The position numbers and the translations under genes are program-made. From Natrarchaeobius oligotrophus (lineage in GTDB: Archaea; Halobacteriota; Halobacteria; Halobacteriales; Natrialbaceae): a stretch of DNA of 64,000 nucleotides. The notes beneath the pieces were generated by a model. It worked only from the letters and a program-made list of their open reading frames with translations, did not search any database and was not told the origin of the DNA. Of this stretch, positions 26,227-35,080 are shown piece after piece. Numbering within the stretch: position 1 is the first letter of the stretch; each line of letters begins with the position of its first letter. Where the stretch lies: positions 62,001 to 126,000 of the forward strand of contig NZ_REFZ01000001.1 of the NCBI RefSeq assembly GCF_003841465.1, given 5' to 3'.

Positions 26227-26378
26227 CGCAGGCGCGTCTCGAGGCGACGGAGTGGCAGGGTTTCGCCTCGAGGGCGGTCGAGACGACAGCGTACAGTTCC
26301 CGGGACGACAGCGTGTGGCTCGCGGAAGAACGCGTGCGGTTCGCGGGACAACGGGATCGGACGTCTTTCCTCGATTCG

Positions 26379-27179
26379 TCACTCGCCGCGGCGGTCGCCT
26401 TCCGCACCGCCGGGGAGTCGGCTGCCGGTCAGCCGAACGACGCCGAAGACGTGCGTCTCGTCGGCGACCGCCGCCGACCGCTCCCGGAGCCGTCGGTGGG
26501 CGGCGTCGATCTTCGCGTCGAGACGCAGGTGAGGCGCGTTCTCGTATCGGAGTTTCGTCGTGGGCGGCGTCGAGAGGACCACGATCGCCCGAAAGACGGC
26601 GTTGACCGGCGGCGCGTACCACGCGTCGCTTCGCGCGGCGTTCGCGAGCACGACGTGGCCGCCGGGACCGACCGCGTCGCACCAGTCGTCGACCGCGCCC
26701 GCCGGATCCTCGAGCATACCGACGACGAACGTCGCGAGGATCGCGTCGATCCCGTCCGTCGCGTCCGGGACTGCCACCCCGTTTTCGTCCGCCGCTCCGT
26801 CGCCGTCCGCCGACGCTCCGTCGAGCCCGATCGGCGGCCGCGTCGCGTCGCCGCGGACGACGTGGACGTTGTCGTAGGCGGCGGTCGCCTCGCGCGCCCG
26901 CTCGAGCACCGGCCCCGTGAAGTCGACCCCGACGACGGTTCCGTCGGAGCCGACGCGCTCGCGGAGATACGGGAGGTTCGCCCCGGTTCCACAGCCCATC
27001 TCGACGACGGTGTCGCCGGGCTCGAGCCGGCAGGCGGCCGCCGCCCGCCGCCGCAGGCGCGCAACGCCGGGGGTTCGACGAGCGATCACGTCGTAGAGGC
27101 CCGCCCAGCGGCCGTAGAACTCCCGGGCGTCCTCCGTCGACATCGACCGCAGCGTCTCGAGTTTCGACGTTCGATCCAT
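26379..27179 (-). CDS. Class I SAM-dependent methyltransferase
   Basis: A 266-residue enzyme with a Rossmann-like SAM domain. Motif I is VVEMGCGTGANLPYLRERV, motif II TVVGVDFTGPVLERAREAT, motif III VVRGDATRPP and the acceptor-side ILATFVVGMLEDPAGAVDDW. The N-terminal helix EFYGRWAGLYDVIARRTPGV matches UbiE/phospholipid-type methyltransferases. A family-specific insert (DGASADGDGAADENGV) is acidic and low complexity. Substrate unknown; a lipid or small molecule is likely. The start ATG 27179 lies 7 nt after the thiR stop, so the two genes probably form an operon. Confidence 0.87.
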   Translation of the reverse strand: MDRTSKLETLRSMSTEDAREFYGRWAGLYDVIARRTPGVARLRRRAAAACRLEPGDTVVEMGCGTGANLPYLRERVGSDGTVVGVDFTGPVLERAREATAAYDNVHVVRGDATRPPIGLDGASADGDGAADENGVAVPDATDGIDAILATFVVGMLEDPAGAVDDWCDAVGPGGHVVLANAARSDAWYAPPVNAVFRAIVVLSTPPTTKLRYENAPHLRLDAKIDAAHRRLRERSAAVADETHVFGVVRLTGSRLPGGAEGDRRGE

Positions 27180-27186
27180 CGTCGTC

Positions 27187-28086
27187 TCAGAGCAGCGTCC
27201 TGACGTCGTCCGCGACCGATTCCGCGTCCGTGCCGAGGACGTAGATCAGCGGTTCGATCCCCATCCCGCCGGTCTGGTAGAGCACCGTCGCCTCGGGCAC
27301 CTCGTCGACGGCCGCGCCGACGCTCGAGACGACGTCGTCCGACTCGTCGAACTCGGCGGTCGTGTGTCCCATCTCGGTGAGTCGATCCAGTAACGTGGGA
27401 CTGTAGGCGATGTTGACCGCCGCCGAGACGTCCGCGTCGTGTCGTCGCGCCGCGAGCAGGATCGTCGCGACGTGCTCCGAGACGCCGAACTCCGGATCGG
27501 CCGGCACCGTCGCTTTCCCCTTGACGTCGAAGATCCGACCCGGAACGCCGGCGACGTCGTCGACGTCCTCGGCGTCGGGCGTGCAGGCCACCAGGTTCGA
27601 GCCCACCGCCGGGATCAGCGCCGTGAAGCCGCTTGCGTTCTCGAGGATTCGCAGTCCGCGCCGGAGCGACGAGAGCACGCGCTCGCTCGTTCGAAGGTCG
27701 CTTTCGGGATCGTGTACGCGAAAGCTCGAGCCGTGATCCGCGAGTTCGGGGACCCCCTCCTCGTGGAGCTGTGCGAGCAGGTCGCCGCCGGTCTCGAGTT
27801 CGCGGATCAAGATCTCGATTTCGATCAGTGCGCGAACGGGCGTGACGTCGCCTGCGGCCAGTCCGTCCGCGAGCTCTGCGACCAACGTCTCGATGCGTTC
27901 GTCGCCCGCGATGCGATCGTTGACGGTCACGTCGCCGTGTGCGTACTTCGAGACGGCGCTCTGGCTGATTCCGAGGACGTCGGCGACTTCGCTCTGCGTG
28001 AGACCTCGCTCGCGAAGCTCCGCTGCGAGCATCGATCTGACGGTCGGCAGGAACTCATCGACGACGATCTCTTCGACGAATTGCAT
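27187..28086 (-). CDS. thiR: ThiR: HTH and ThiN-domain regulator of thiamine genes
   Basis: A 299-residue protein. Residues about 20-60 form an XRE-type helix-turn-helix (RGLTQSEVADVLGISQSAVS). From about residue 130 the chain matches the ThiN domain (thiamine-phosphate synthase-like): GLRILENASGFTALIPAVGS, GRIFDVKGKATVPADPEFGV, EHVATILLAARRHDADVSAA. The HTH-ThiN fusion is the archaeal thiamine regulator ThiR, which senses a thiamine phosphate and controls thiamine synthesis and transport genes. A ThiN active role in making thiamine phosphate is uncertain here. A strong dyad precedes the gene and thi4 lies 3.3 kb away. It is followed by a methyltransferase gene 7 nt downstream. Confidence 0.9.
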   Translation of the reverse strand: MQFVEEIVVDEFLPTVRSMLAAELRERGLTQSEVADVLGISQSAVSKYAHGDVTVNDRIAGDERIETLVAELADGLAAGDVTPVRALIEIEILIRELETGGDLLAQLHEEGVPELADHGSSFRVHDPESDLRTSERVLSSLRRGLRILENASGFTALIPAVGSNLVACTPDAEDVDDVAGVPGRIFDVKGKATVPADPEFGVSEHVATILLAARRHDADVSAAVNIAYSPTLLDRLTEMGHTTAEFDESDDVVSSVGAAVDEVPEATVLYQTGGMGIEPLIYVLGTDAESVADDVRTLL

Positions 28087-28089
28087 TCG

Positions 28090-28142
28090 TTATCCGGACG
28101 TACGGACTCGCGCCGGATAACTGTGCGCCCCCGGCCGGATAC
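28090..28142. promoter_or_regulatory. Candidate ThiR operator: TTATCCGG dyad plus third half-site
   Basis: TTATCCGG (28090-28097) and its inverse CCGGATAA (28113-28120) are separated by 15 nt, and a degenerate third copy CCGGATAC is at 28135-28142. The dyad begins four bases upstream of the thiR ATG, so a bound protein would block a leaderless start. Autoregulation is inferred. Confidence 0.55.
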
Positions 28143-28326
28143 AGTGGTGACGTCGACCGTCTCATCCCGACTGCCGTCGGTCGGTTCCGGAGCGACCGCG
28201 AGCCGTCCAGCGGTCGATCGGAATAACGGCACGCCAGACCGTCTCGTACGGATTACTGTCCCGATGTACCGGTGCACCCGCCGCCCGGGTCGCAGGTGCG
28301 CCGGAACTGACGTACGGTAAACCGTC

Positions 28327-29712
28327 TCAGGCCGCCGGCTCGAGGTCGGCTCGCTCGGCTTCGGCCTGGACCAGGTACGCGCGGTCGTCGGCGTAGTCGG
28401 CGACGATCTCGAGGGCATCCCGGGTCCCGATCTGGTTGAGCGCCCAGGCGGCGCTGGCGCGGACTCGATCCTCGTCGTCGGTCTCGAGCAGGTCGGCGAG
28501 GGGGTCGATGGCGCGGGTGTCCCCGATCAGCCCGAGCGCTCGAGCGGCCCAGCTTCGGACGTCGGGATTGTTCTCGGCGAGCTGGTTGGCGATCGGCTGG
28601 ACGGCCTCCTCCGCGCCGAGTTCTCCGAGCGCCCTGAACGCCGGCTTCTGGAGGTCGGGATTGGAATCGACGTAATCGAGCAGCGTGTCGACGACCTCCT
28701 CGTCGGCGATCCCGATCTTGCCCAGGACGGCCATCGCGTCGGTGTCCCGGCGGCCGGCCTGCTGGAGCATCGGATCGATCGCCTCCTCGGGCCCCATCCG
28801 CGTGAGCGCCTCGAGGCAGTGTTCCTCCATGAAGTCAGAATCGAGGCTCTCGTAGGCCAGCAGGATCATCTCGACGTTGCCGCGCTTTTCGTGGACCTTG
28901 AGCGCGTGCCACTCGGGCGGGAAGTCCTTGACGTGGTCGAGAACGTCGTAGAACCCCTCGCGTCGGAGCTGCTCGCGCACCTCGAGGTCGGTCCAGGCGG
29001 TCGCGTCGTCGACGTCTCCCTCGAGGTCGTCACAGCGCTCGAGCAGCGCCGCGATCGTCTCCGCGTCGTCGTCGGGATCGAGGGCTGCGTCCTCGACCGT
29101 CGCGGTGACCGCCTCGAGGGCCTCGGAGAGTCGTTCGGGGACGTTGCCCTCCTCGTCCGCCTTCTCGCCGAGTTCCGCGCCGCTTGCGGGCTCGAGGTCG
29201 TCGGCGGTCGAGACGTCGCTTCCGAGCAGGTCGTTTACGTCCGCGAGGAAGGAGTCGACCGCGTCGATCAGCTCCTCGTCGCCCTCGACGGTCCAGCGCG
29301 TTCCCGTGATCGTGCCCTCGACGCCGTCGATCTCTCCGACGACGTCCTCGGCGTACGGACCCCGTTGGTCTTCGAGGTCCGACTCGAGGTCCGAGAGGTC
29401 GTCCTCGAGTTCGTCGTAGGTCTCCTGAAGCTGCTCTTCCGGCGTCGGCTCGTCGTCTTCGTCCTCGTCGTCGTCCGTCTCCGGCGGATCCGGGATTTCG
29501 ATGTCCTCGAGGTCCGCGCGGACGTCTTCGAGGTCGGCCTCGACGACGTCGAGGTCGTCCTCGGTTTCGGCCGCCTCGAGGTCGTCGGACCGGGACTCGA
29601 CGTCGCCACGCACCGACTCGAGCCGGTCGCGGATCGACTCGAGATCGACCGACGCCGACCCCTCGGCATCGTCGCCGTCCGGCTCGTCACCGTTTGCGCC
29701 GTCTTCGCTCAT
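28327..29712 (-). CDS. HEAT-repeat protein with acidic coiled-coil N-terminus
   Basis: A 461-residue protein. Residues 1-140 are Asp/Glu-rich and predicted coiled coil (VDLESIRDRLESVRGDVESR; TYDELEDDLSDLESDLEDQR). From about residue 290 there are five or six HEAT/PBS-lyase-type repeats, each ending in an Ala/Leu-Gly-Gly-Ala or similar turn: EHCLEALTRMGPEEAIDPML, DAMAVLGKIG, AFRALGELGAEEAVQPIANQ, ARALGLIGDTRAIDPLADLL and ASAAWALNQIGTRDALEIVA. Such solenoids are scaffolds; some modify or bind phycobilin-like ligands in other lineages, which does not apply here. Partner unknown. The stop is followed by the TGAGACGG context noted elsewhere. Confidence 0.85.
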   Translation of the reverse strand: MSEDGANGDEPDGDDAEGSASVDLESIRDRLESVRGDVESRSDDLEAAETEDDLDVVEADLEDVRADLEDIEIPDPPETDDDEDEDDEPTPEEQLQETYDELEDDLSDLESDLEDQRGPYAEDVVGEIDGVEGTITGTRWTVEGDEELIDAVDSFLADVNDLLGSDVSTADDLEPASGAELGEKADEEGNVPERLSEALEAVTATVEDAALDPDDDAETIAALLERCDDLEGDVDDATAWTDLEVREQLRREGFYDVLDHVKDFPPEWHALKVHEKRGNVEMILLAYESLDSDFMEEHCLEALTRMGPEEAIDPMLQQAGRRDTDAMAVLGKIGIADEEVVDTLLDYVDSNPDLQKPAFRALGELGAEEAVQPIANQLAENNPDVRSWAARALGLIGDTRAIDPLADLLETDDEDRVRASAAWALNQIGTRDALEIVADYADDRAYLVQAEAERADLEPAA

Positions 29713-29784
29713 GCTCTCACCCTCGCTGTGCGACGATGGCGACGCGTGACAGTGTCCATACGCTACGGTCGTGTCAGGATCGCC

Positions 29785-30510
29785 CTAAGCGTTTCCATGC
29801 ACGTCCGTTTGCGCCGGCGCCGGCTCCTCGCGCCAGTAGAACCAGGGGCTGAGCGTCATGTAGGCCATTCCGAGTATCAGGAGTGCGAAGGGAAACGAGC
29901 GGTTGGCGAACTCGGGGACGAGCACCGCGAGGACGTGGACGACGCCCATGATCCCGGCGTCGCGGGCGAGCAGATCGGGGTACTCGATCCGCGAGACCAT
30001 CAGGTAACAGAACGCGCCCGTGATCGCGAGCACGAGCCACGGGCCGGCGACGTCCGCGAGGATCGCCGCGCCGAGGATCGTCGCCGCGAGCGTCGTCTGG
30101 ACGCCCTCGGTGTAGCTGCCGGTGACGTCGTAGGCCGTGTACATCCCGAGTCGCGTGACGGCCGTAGCGACGAACAGCGCACAGACCGCGACGACGAGGA
30201 GCAACTCGCTCGTCATCGCCTCGAAGCCGATTCCCAGACCGTCGGTGACGACGACGAACGCGAGGACGGCGGGGGCAACGGCGAACGAGGAGACGTCGGC
30301 GAGCGAGTCGAGGTAGGGACCGGCGTCGGTGCCGCCGTACCGGCGGGCGAGGATGCCGTCCAGCCCGTCGGCGACGGCGGCGAGCAGGATGAGTCGAGCC
30401 GCGAGGTCGATGTCGACGAACGCGACGACGCACGCGACGAACCCCAGGGCGGCGTTGGCGATCGTCACCGCGTCGGCGACCCCGAGCCGGCCGACGAACC
30501 GCGGGAGCAT
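29785..30510 (-). CDS. pssA: CDP-alcohol phosphatidyltransferase, likely archaetidylserine synthase
   Basis: A 241-residue membrane enzyme started at ATG 30510; the longer frame adds a short basic stretch. The family motif DG..AR..G...D...D is clear in [20 protein letters not shown] followed by [14 protein letters not shown]. Six to eight hydrophobic helices follow to [20 protein letters not shown]. The subclass with [17 protein letters not shown] is the one used for archaetidylserine and related archaeal phospholipids, which also tie to the PGF-CTERM/archaeosortase lipid anchoring route. Specificity is inferred. It converges with thi4's neighbour halocyanin only loosely, being divergent from it (129 nt). 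Confidence 0.82.
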   Translation of the reverse strand: MLPRFVGRLGVADAVTIANAALGFVACVVAFVDIDLAARLILLAAVADGLDGILARRYGGTDAGPYLDSLADVSSFAVAPAVLAFVVVTDGLGIGFEAMTSELLLVVAVCALFVATAVTRLGMYTAYDVTGSYTEGVQTTLAATILGAAILADVAGPWLVLAITGAFCYLMVSRIEYPDLLARDAGIMGVVHVLAVLVPEFANRSFPFALLILGMAYMTLSPWFYWREEPAPAQTDVHGNA

Positions 30511-30608
30511 GTTCGCGGATTCGGCGGGCGGGTACCTTACGTGTTTTCGTTTCGCCACGACTCGGCGATCCCCCGGCCGTTTCCGAGCGATCGAGAACGA
30601 ACCGGGGG

Positions 30609-30619
30609 GGTTATATTTC
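30609..30619 (+). promoter_or_regulatory. TATA element of the halocyanin gene
   Basis: GGTTATATTTC lies about 20-30 nt before ATG 30639 in GC-rich surroundings, the normal position for a leaderless haloarchaeal transcript. Confidence 0.55.
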
Positions 30620-30638
30620 GACTACCCCAACTCGGCCC

Positions 30639-31076
30639 ATGCACCGGCGCGTCTACCTCGCGGCCGTCGCCACCGCCGCCTCGAGCGGTCTGGCGGGGTG
30701 TACGTCCCTCCTCAGCGTCCTCGACGGCGAACCGTGTGGCGGCGACGACTGCGACATCGGCATGACGCGCACCGAGTTCGCCCCCGTCGAGTACGAGGCC
30801 AGCGTCGGCGACACCGTCGTCTGGAAGAACACGAGCGACGCGGACCACACCGTGACGGCTCTCGACGACGGCATCCCCGAGGAAGCCGAGTACTTCGCCA
30901 CCGGCGACTACGAGGATCAGGCGACCGCCGTCGACGCCTGGCACGAGTACCGCGGCGGTCGCCTCGGCACCCGCGAGACGTTCGAACACACCTTCGAGGT
31001 CGCGGGGACCTACGACTACATCTGCGAACCCCACATTCGAGCCGGCATGGTCGGTACCGTCATCGTCACCGAGTGA
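30639..31076 (+). CDS. Halocyanin-like blue copper lipoprotein
   Basis: A 145-residue exported cupredoxin. The signal ends with a lipobox (SSGLAGC, Cys21), so the protein is lipid-anchored on the outside of the membrane. The plastocyanin-fold core has the type I copper ligands in order: His in [14 protein letters not shown], Cys and His in [13 protein letters not shown], and Met in AGMVGTV. Halocyanins move electrons to or between respiratory complexes. A Cys pair (CGGDDC) near residue 33 may form a disulfide. It is divergent from pssA and followed by a 308-nt gap before thi4. Confidence 0.92.
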   Translation: MHRRVYLAAVATAASSGLAGCTSLLSVLDGEPCGGDDCDIGMTRTEFAPVEYEASVGDTVVWKNTSDADHTVTALDDGIPEEAEYFATGDYEDQATAVDAWHEYRGGRLGTRETFEHTFEVAGTYDYICEPHIRAGMVGTVIVTE

Positions 31077-31384
31077 CGGCCGGCGTCGCCACCGAGCTAC
31101 CCGGTACGCGTTTTCGGTTGATACATCGTATTCGACGGACTGAATTCTCGTTTTTCTCGACTGACGGTCCCTCGAGTGTACCACACCTCGACGTCGGATC
31201 GGCGTCGAGATCACGCGGTCGGCGCGTCCGTTCCGTCGCCAACCGGGATATCCGTGATTACCGACCGATGTCAGTTCGCGAGTGCTGCGTGTGGCTCACC
31301 CGTCTTTTCACGGCTGCTGGGCCGAAATATTCGGCCGAGACGGACAGACAGACTTTTCACCACCGGATGCTACCACCTAGTTGT
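31077..31384 (+). other. Upstream region of thi4
   Basis: 308 nt with no gene. A near-palindrome GCCGAAATATTCGGC is at 31321-31335 and a TATA-like ACTTTTCA about 30 nt before ATG 31385. No TPP riboswitch consensus (CTGAGA and related blocks) was found, so control, if any, is more likely by a protein such as ThiR. Confidence 0.5.
31321..31335. promoter_or_regulatory. Near-palindrome upstream of thi4
   Basis: GCCGAA-ATA-TTCGGC, 50 nt before the thi4 start, with 6-nt perfect arms and a 3-nt spacer. It lies just upstream of the TATA-like element and is a candidate operator. It does not match the TTATCCGG dyad at thiR. Confidence 0.4.
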
Positions 31385-32314
31385 ATGAGCGACTTCGAGC
31401 AGTTCAGCCAGGTCGGTGAGGCCGACGTGACCCGCGCGATCGGACAGGAGTGGACCGAGGAGTTCATGGACTTCTCGGACTCGGACGTGATCGTCGTCGG
31501 CGGCGGCCCCTCGGGGCTGACGGCCGCGAAAGAACTCGCCGAACGCGGCGTGAAGGTGATGGTCGTCGAGAAGAACAACTACCTCGGCGGCGGCTTCTGG
31601 CTCGGTGGCTTCCTGATGAACAAGGTCACCGTGCGCGACCCGGCACAGCAGGTCCTCGAGGAACTGGACGTCTCCTACAAGCAGTCCCAGGACAGCGAAG
31701 GGCTGTACGTGGCCAACGGCCCGGAGGCCTGTTCCGGGCTCATCAAGGCCGCCTGCGACGCCGGCGCGAAGATGCAGAACATGACCGAGTTCACCGACAT
31801 CGTCATCCGCGAGGACCACAGGGTCTCGGGGATCGTCATGAACTGGACGCCGGTCCACGCGCTCCCGCGTGAGATCACCTGCGTCGACCCGATCGCCGTC
31901 GAGGCCGACCTCGTCATCGACGCCACCGGCCACGACGCGATGGCGATCACCAAACTCGACGAGCGCGGCGTCCTCGACGCACCGGGCATTCAGGACGCAA
32001 AAGAGCGCGGGAAGGTCATGGACCAGACAGACGACGACACCTACGGCGCACCCGGTCACGACTCGCCCGGCCACGACTCCATGTGGGTCGGCAAGAGCGA
32101 GGACGCCGTCGTCGAGCACACCGGCCTCGTCCACGACGGCCTGATCGCCACCGGAATGGCGACCGCCACGACCTACGGCCTGCCGCGGATGGGCCCGACC
32201 TTCGGTGCCATGCTCGTCTCGGGCAAACGCGCCGCCCAGGTCGCCCTCGACGAACTCGAGGTCGACGCCGAGCCGGTCGAACTCACCTCCCGGGCCGCCC
32301 CGGCCGACGACTGA
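31385..32314 (+). CDS. thi4: Thiamine thiazole synthase Thi4 (Cys type)
   Basis: A 309-residue enzyme forming the adenylated thiazole moiety of thiamine from NAD and glycine. ATG 31385 gives the family N-terminus [20 protein letters not shown]. The FAD/NAD-type Rossmann motif is [20 protein letters not shown] and the loop [15 protein letters not shown] is conserved. A Cys at about residue 166 ([13 protein letters not shown]) sits where Haloferax and yeast Thi4 carry the sulfur-donating cysteine, unlike the His form of methanogens. [17 protein letters not shown] ends the domain. A 21-bp repeat flanks the next gene. Confidence 0.94.
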   Translation: MSDFEQFSQVGEADVTRAIGQEWTEEFMDFSDSDVIVVGGGPSGLTAAKELAERGVKVMVVEKNNYLGGGFWLGGFLMNKVTVRDPAQQVLEELDVSYKQSQDSEGLYVANGPEACSGLIKAACDAGAKMQNMTEFTDIVIREDHRVSGIVMNWTPVHALPREITCVDPIAVEADLVIDATGHDAMAITKLDERGVLDAPGIQDAKERGKVMDQTDDDTYGAPGHDSPGHDSMWVGKSEDAVVEHTGLVHDGLIATGMATATTYGLPRMGPTFGAMLVSGKRAAQVALDELEVDAEPVELTSRAAPADD

Positions 32315-32326
32315 GACGGTCTGTTG
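32306..32326 (+). repeat. 21-bp direct repeat, left copy (thi4 stop region)
   Basis: GACGACTGAGACGGTCTGTTG covers the end of thi4 and its TGA. The partner at 35060-35080 matches at 19 of 21 positions and covers the stop of the AAA gene. The pair frames the AAA gene. Confidence 0.6.
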
Positions 32327-32545
32327 TACCGGTTTGCCGGCGGGACCCCAGACGGACGCGGCCGCAACGGCATCGGCCGACGACGGTCCGTCCGACGCCG
32401 GCTCGAGCGAGTTCTCGCCATCCGAACCAGGGGGTCGAAATAGACCGATAGTGACATTTCGGTTCGACGGTAACGAGCGGTCGATGCAGACACATCGGAC
32501 GAACGACCGATTCCGCTCGCCGTTTGTGGAGGTGAGCGGGATCGA

Positions 32546-35068
32546 ATGATCCCCGCCGAGATCGACGTCGACAGAACCCTTCCCTCCGGTGGGGCGGTCA
32601 AACACGCCCTCGAGTCGTACGCCGAAGCCGCCGTCGGAACGGACGCCGAGATCACGCGCTTTCACCGGGTGTTCTACCCCGTCTTCCGCCTCGAGTACGA
32701 GTACGAGCGATCGGGACGACTCCCGTGGGGCGACGGAACCGCCCGCAGCGTGACCCTGCTCGACGGCCTGTGGGCCGACAACCACGCGGCGCTCCAGCAG
32801 TATCGAGCGGGGGCGGACGACCTCGAGACGGTGTCGCTCCGGGCGTACGACTTCGGTCGCGATCGGTCCGGGCCCGGTCGGTCCGTCCTGTTCGACTTCC
32901 AGGTGCCGACCCAGCGCGCGAAGCGGCTGCTTCCCGAGCGACTGGGCGAGATCGCGGAGTCCCGAGCGTTCGACGATCCGCCGTCGATCGCGTCGTCGTT
33001 TTCCGAGCGACTGGCCGAGACGTTCGACCTCCCGGCGGACCTCGAGCCGGACTCGTTCGGCGGCGTCGTCGACGTGACGCGGCTCTATCTTCCGTTTTGG
33101 GTCTGTGAGGTGTACCGGCCGGACGACCGCGACCTCATCGGCGTCGTTCGAGACGTCGAAGACGCACGCGGCGACGGCGAATCAGCCCACGACTGGCTCT
33201 CGGCGTTCCTGCGCGAGGACAAGGGTCGACTCTCGCGGTTCGCCCACACGGCGACCGGACGAGCCGCCCCCTCCGAACCGGTCCGGGACGGGGCCGGATC
33301 GAGCGACGGGAATGACGCGAGCGGCGACGGATCGACGGACTCGCCGGACGGTTCCGCGGACGGTCCGGCTGATTCGTCCGACCGCGTCGGGGACGGCCGG
33401 TCCGTTCCGAACCCGGACCAGGGGTCCCGATCCAGCGAGCCGGTTCAGCCCGACGGTGCCGAGCTCGAGGCGCGGACGCTCGTCGATCCGAGCCCGGACC
33501 GGTGTTTCGGCGACGTCGGCGGCATGGTCGAACTCGAGCGGACCCTCCGGCGGACGATCGTCGATCCCGTCCGCCGGCCGGAGGCGTTCCGGGAGTACGG
33601 ACTCAATCCGGTCTCCGGCGTCCTCCTGTACGGCCCGCCGGGGTGTGGAAAGACCTACGTCGCGGGGGCGCTCGCCGGCGAACTCGACCGTTCCTTTCTC
33701 GAGGTGACGCCCGCGGACCTCTCGAGTAAGTACATGGGCAAACCCGCCGAGAACGTCCGGGACGTCTTCTCGATCGCGGAGGCGAACGCTCCCTGTCTGC
33801 TCTTTCTGGACGAGATCGACGCGATCGCGAGCGCCAGGGAGGACCGGTCGAGCACGAGCGAACGCGGCATGGTCAACCAGTTGCTGACCGAACTCGAGGA
33901 CGTCTCCGAGGAGGTGCTCGTCCTCGCGGCGACGAACTTGCTCGAGGACGTCGACGACGCGATCGTTCGGACGGGCCGGTTCGACGAACGGATCGAGGTG
34001 CCGCCGCCGGATCCGCCCGCGCGCCGGGAGATCCTCGAGATCCACCTCCAGGGGCGGCCGGTGTGTGCGGACGTCGACCTCGAGCGCGTCGTCGAGCGGA
34101 CGGCCGGCTACGCCGCCAGCGACCTCGAGTACGTCGCGACCGACGCGGCCCGTCGAGCGCTCGGCGACGGCGCGGAGATCGATACCGAGCACCTGCTGGC
34201 TTCGGTCTCCGAGACGGACTCGAGCGTGCCGGACTGGGCCGGCTCGGCCCTCGGAACCGCCAAGACGATCACCCAGCCCGACGGCGTCGAGTTGAGCGCG
34301 CGGTCGCTGATGACGCCGTCCGTCGACCGCGGGTTCGACGACGTCGGCGGGATGGACGGGCTGAAAGATCGGCTCCGGGAGAGGGTGATCGATCCGCTCG
34401 AGAACGCACAGCGGTACGCCGAGTACGGACTCGGCGTGACGACCGGCGTCGTGCTGTACGGTCCACCGGGGTGTGGAAAGACCTACGTCGCGGGGGCGCT
34501 CACCGGCGAACTCGACTGTTCCTTTCTCGAGGTGACGCCCGCGGATCTGACCAGCAAGTGGATGGGAAAGCCGGCTCAGAACGTCTCGGACCTGTTCGAG
34601 ATCGCACGAGCGAACGCGCCGTGTCTGGTCTTCCTGGACGAGATCGACGGGATCGCGGGCTCGCGCGGCGAAAGAGAAGGGGCCAGCCAGCGCCAGATGG
34701 TCAACCAGCTGTTGACCGAACTCGACGGGCTGACGGACGAGGACGTCGTCGTGGTCGCGGCGACCAACCTGCTCGAGGACGTCGACGACGCGATCCTCCG
34801 ATCCGGCCGATTCGACGAGCGAATCGAGGTGCCGCCGCCCGACGCCGCCGCACGACGCGAGATACTCGAGGTTCACCTTCGAGACCGGCCGGTCGCCGAC
34901 GGGCTCCCGTGGGAGGCGGTCGTCGAGTACACCGACGGCTACGCGGCGAGCGACCTCGCGTTGCTCGCGGACAACGCCGCCCGCGCGGCGATGCGAGCCG
35001 GCGACCGCGTTCGCGAGCGCCACCTCCTCGAGGCGGTCTCCGAGACGGGGTCGAGCATCGACGGCTGA
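32546..35068 (+). CDS. Tandem AAA+ ATPase of the CDC48/VCP class with non-CDC48 N-terminal domain
   Basis: An 840-residue protein. Residues 1-230 are an unrecognised domain (FHRVFYPVFRLEYEYERSGR; TRLYLPFWVCEVYRPDDRD), and 245-305 is a low-complexity Asp/Ser/Gly linker. D1 has Walker A GPPGCGKT (from residue 363), Walker B LLFLDEIDAIA, sensor-1 ATNLLEDVDDA and arginine finger RTGRFDERIEV. D2 has GPPGCGKT (from residue 639), LVFLDEIDGIAG, and RSGRFDERIEV, so both rings should hydrolyse ATP. CDC48-type proteins unfold substrates, but the usual double-psi barrel N-domain is absent, so targets differ. The two modules share an 82-nt near-identical DNA block. Confidence 0.87.
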   Translation: MIPAEIDVDRTLPSGGAVKHALESYAEAAVGTDAEITRFHRVFYPVFRLEYEYERSGRLPWGDGTARSVTLLDGLWADNHAALQQYRAGADDLETVSLRAYDFGRDRSGPGRSVLFDFQVPTQRAKRLLPERLGEIAESRAFDDPPSIASSFSERLAETFDLPADLEPDSFGGVVDVTRLYLPFWVCEVYRPDDRDLIGVVRDVEDARGDGESAHDWLSAFLREDKGRLSRFAHTATGRAAPSEPVRDGAGSSDGNDASGDGSTDSPDGSADGPADSSDRVGDGRSVPNPDQGSRSSEPVQPDGAELEARTLVDPSPDRCFGDVGGMVELERTLRRTIVDPVRRPEAFREYGLNPVSGVLLYGPPGCGKTYVAGALAGELDRSFLEVTPADLSSKYMGKPAENVRDVFSIAEANAPCLLFLDEIDAIASAREDRSSTSERGMVNQLLTELEDVSEEVLVLAATNLLEDVDDAIVRTGRFDERIEVPPPDPPARREILEIHLQGRPVCADVDLERVVERTAGYAASDLEYVATDAARRALGDGAEIDTEHLLASVSETDSSVPDWAGSALGTAKTITQPDGVELSARSLMTPSVDRGFDDVGGMDGLKDRLRERVIDPLENAQRYAEYGLGVTTGVVLYGPPGCGKTYVAGALTGELDCSFLEVTPADLTSKWMGKPAQNVSDLFEIARANAPCLVFLDEIDGIAGSRGEREGASQRQMVNQLLTELDGLTDEDVVVVAATNLLEDVDDAILRSGRFDERIEVPPPDAAARREILEVHLRDRPVADGLPWEAVVEYTDGYAASDLALLADNAARAAMRAGDRVRERHLLEAVSETGSSIDG
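33638..33719 (+). repeat. AAA module D1 conversion-like block
   Basis: 82 nt around the D1 Walker A match the D2 block at 34466-34547 with only three mismatches, including silent third positions, while flanking sequence of the two modules diverges. Confidence 0.75.
34466..34547 (+). repeat. AAA module D2 conversion-like block
   Basis: Partner of the D1 block at 33638-33719. The first 36 nt are identical in both. The block codes CGKTYVAGAL...SFLEVTPADL. Confidence 0.75.
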
Positions 35069-35080
35069 GACGGTCTGCTG
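35060..35080 (+). repeat. 21-bp direct repeat, right copy (AAA gene stop region)
   Basis: GACGGCTGAGACGGTCTGCTG covers the AAA gene stop codon and matches the left copy at 32306-32326 at 19 of 21 positions. Confidence 0.6.

Noticed and set aside
31077-31384. TPP riboswitch before thi4
   Set aside because: The conserved CTGAGA and ACCTG-type blocks are not present in the right order.
32304-35080. AAA gene as an insertion element
   Set aside because: The 21-bp repeat is not an inverted terminal repeat, no transposase is present and codon use matches the neighbours.
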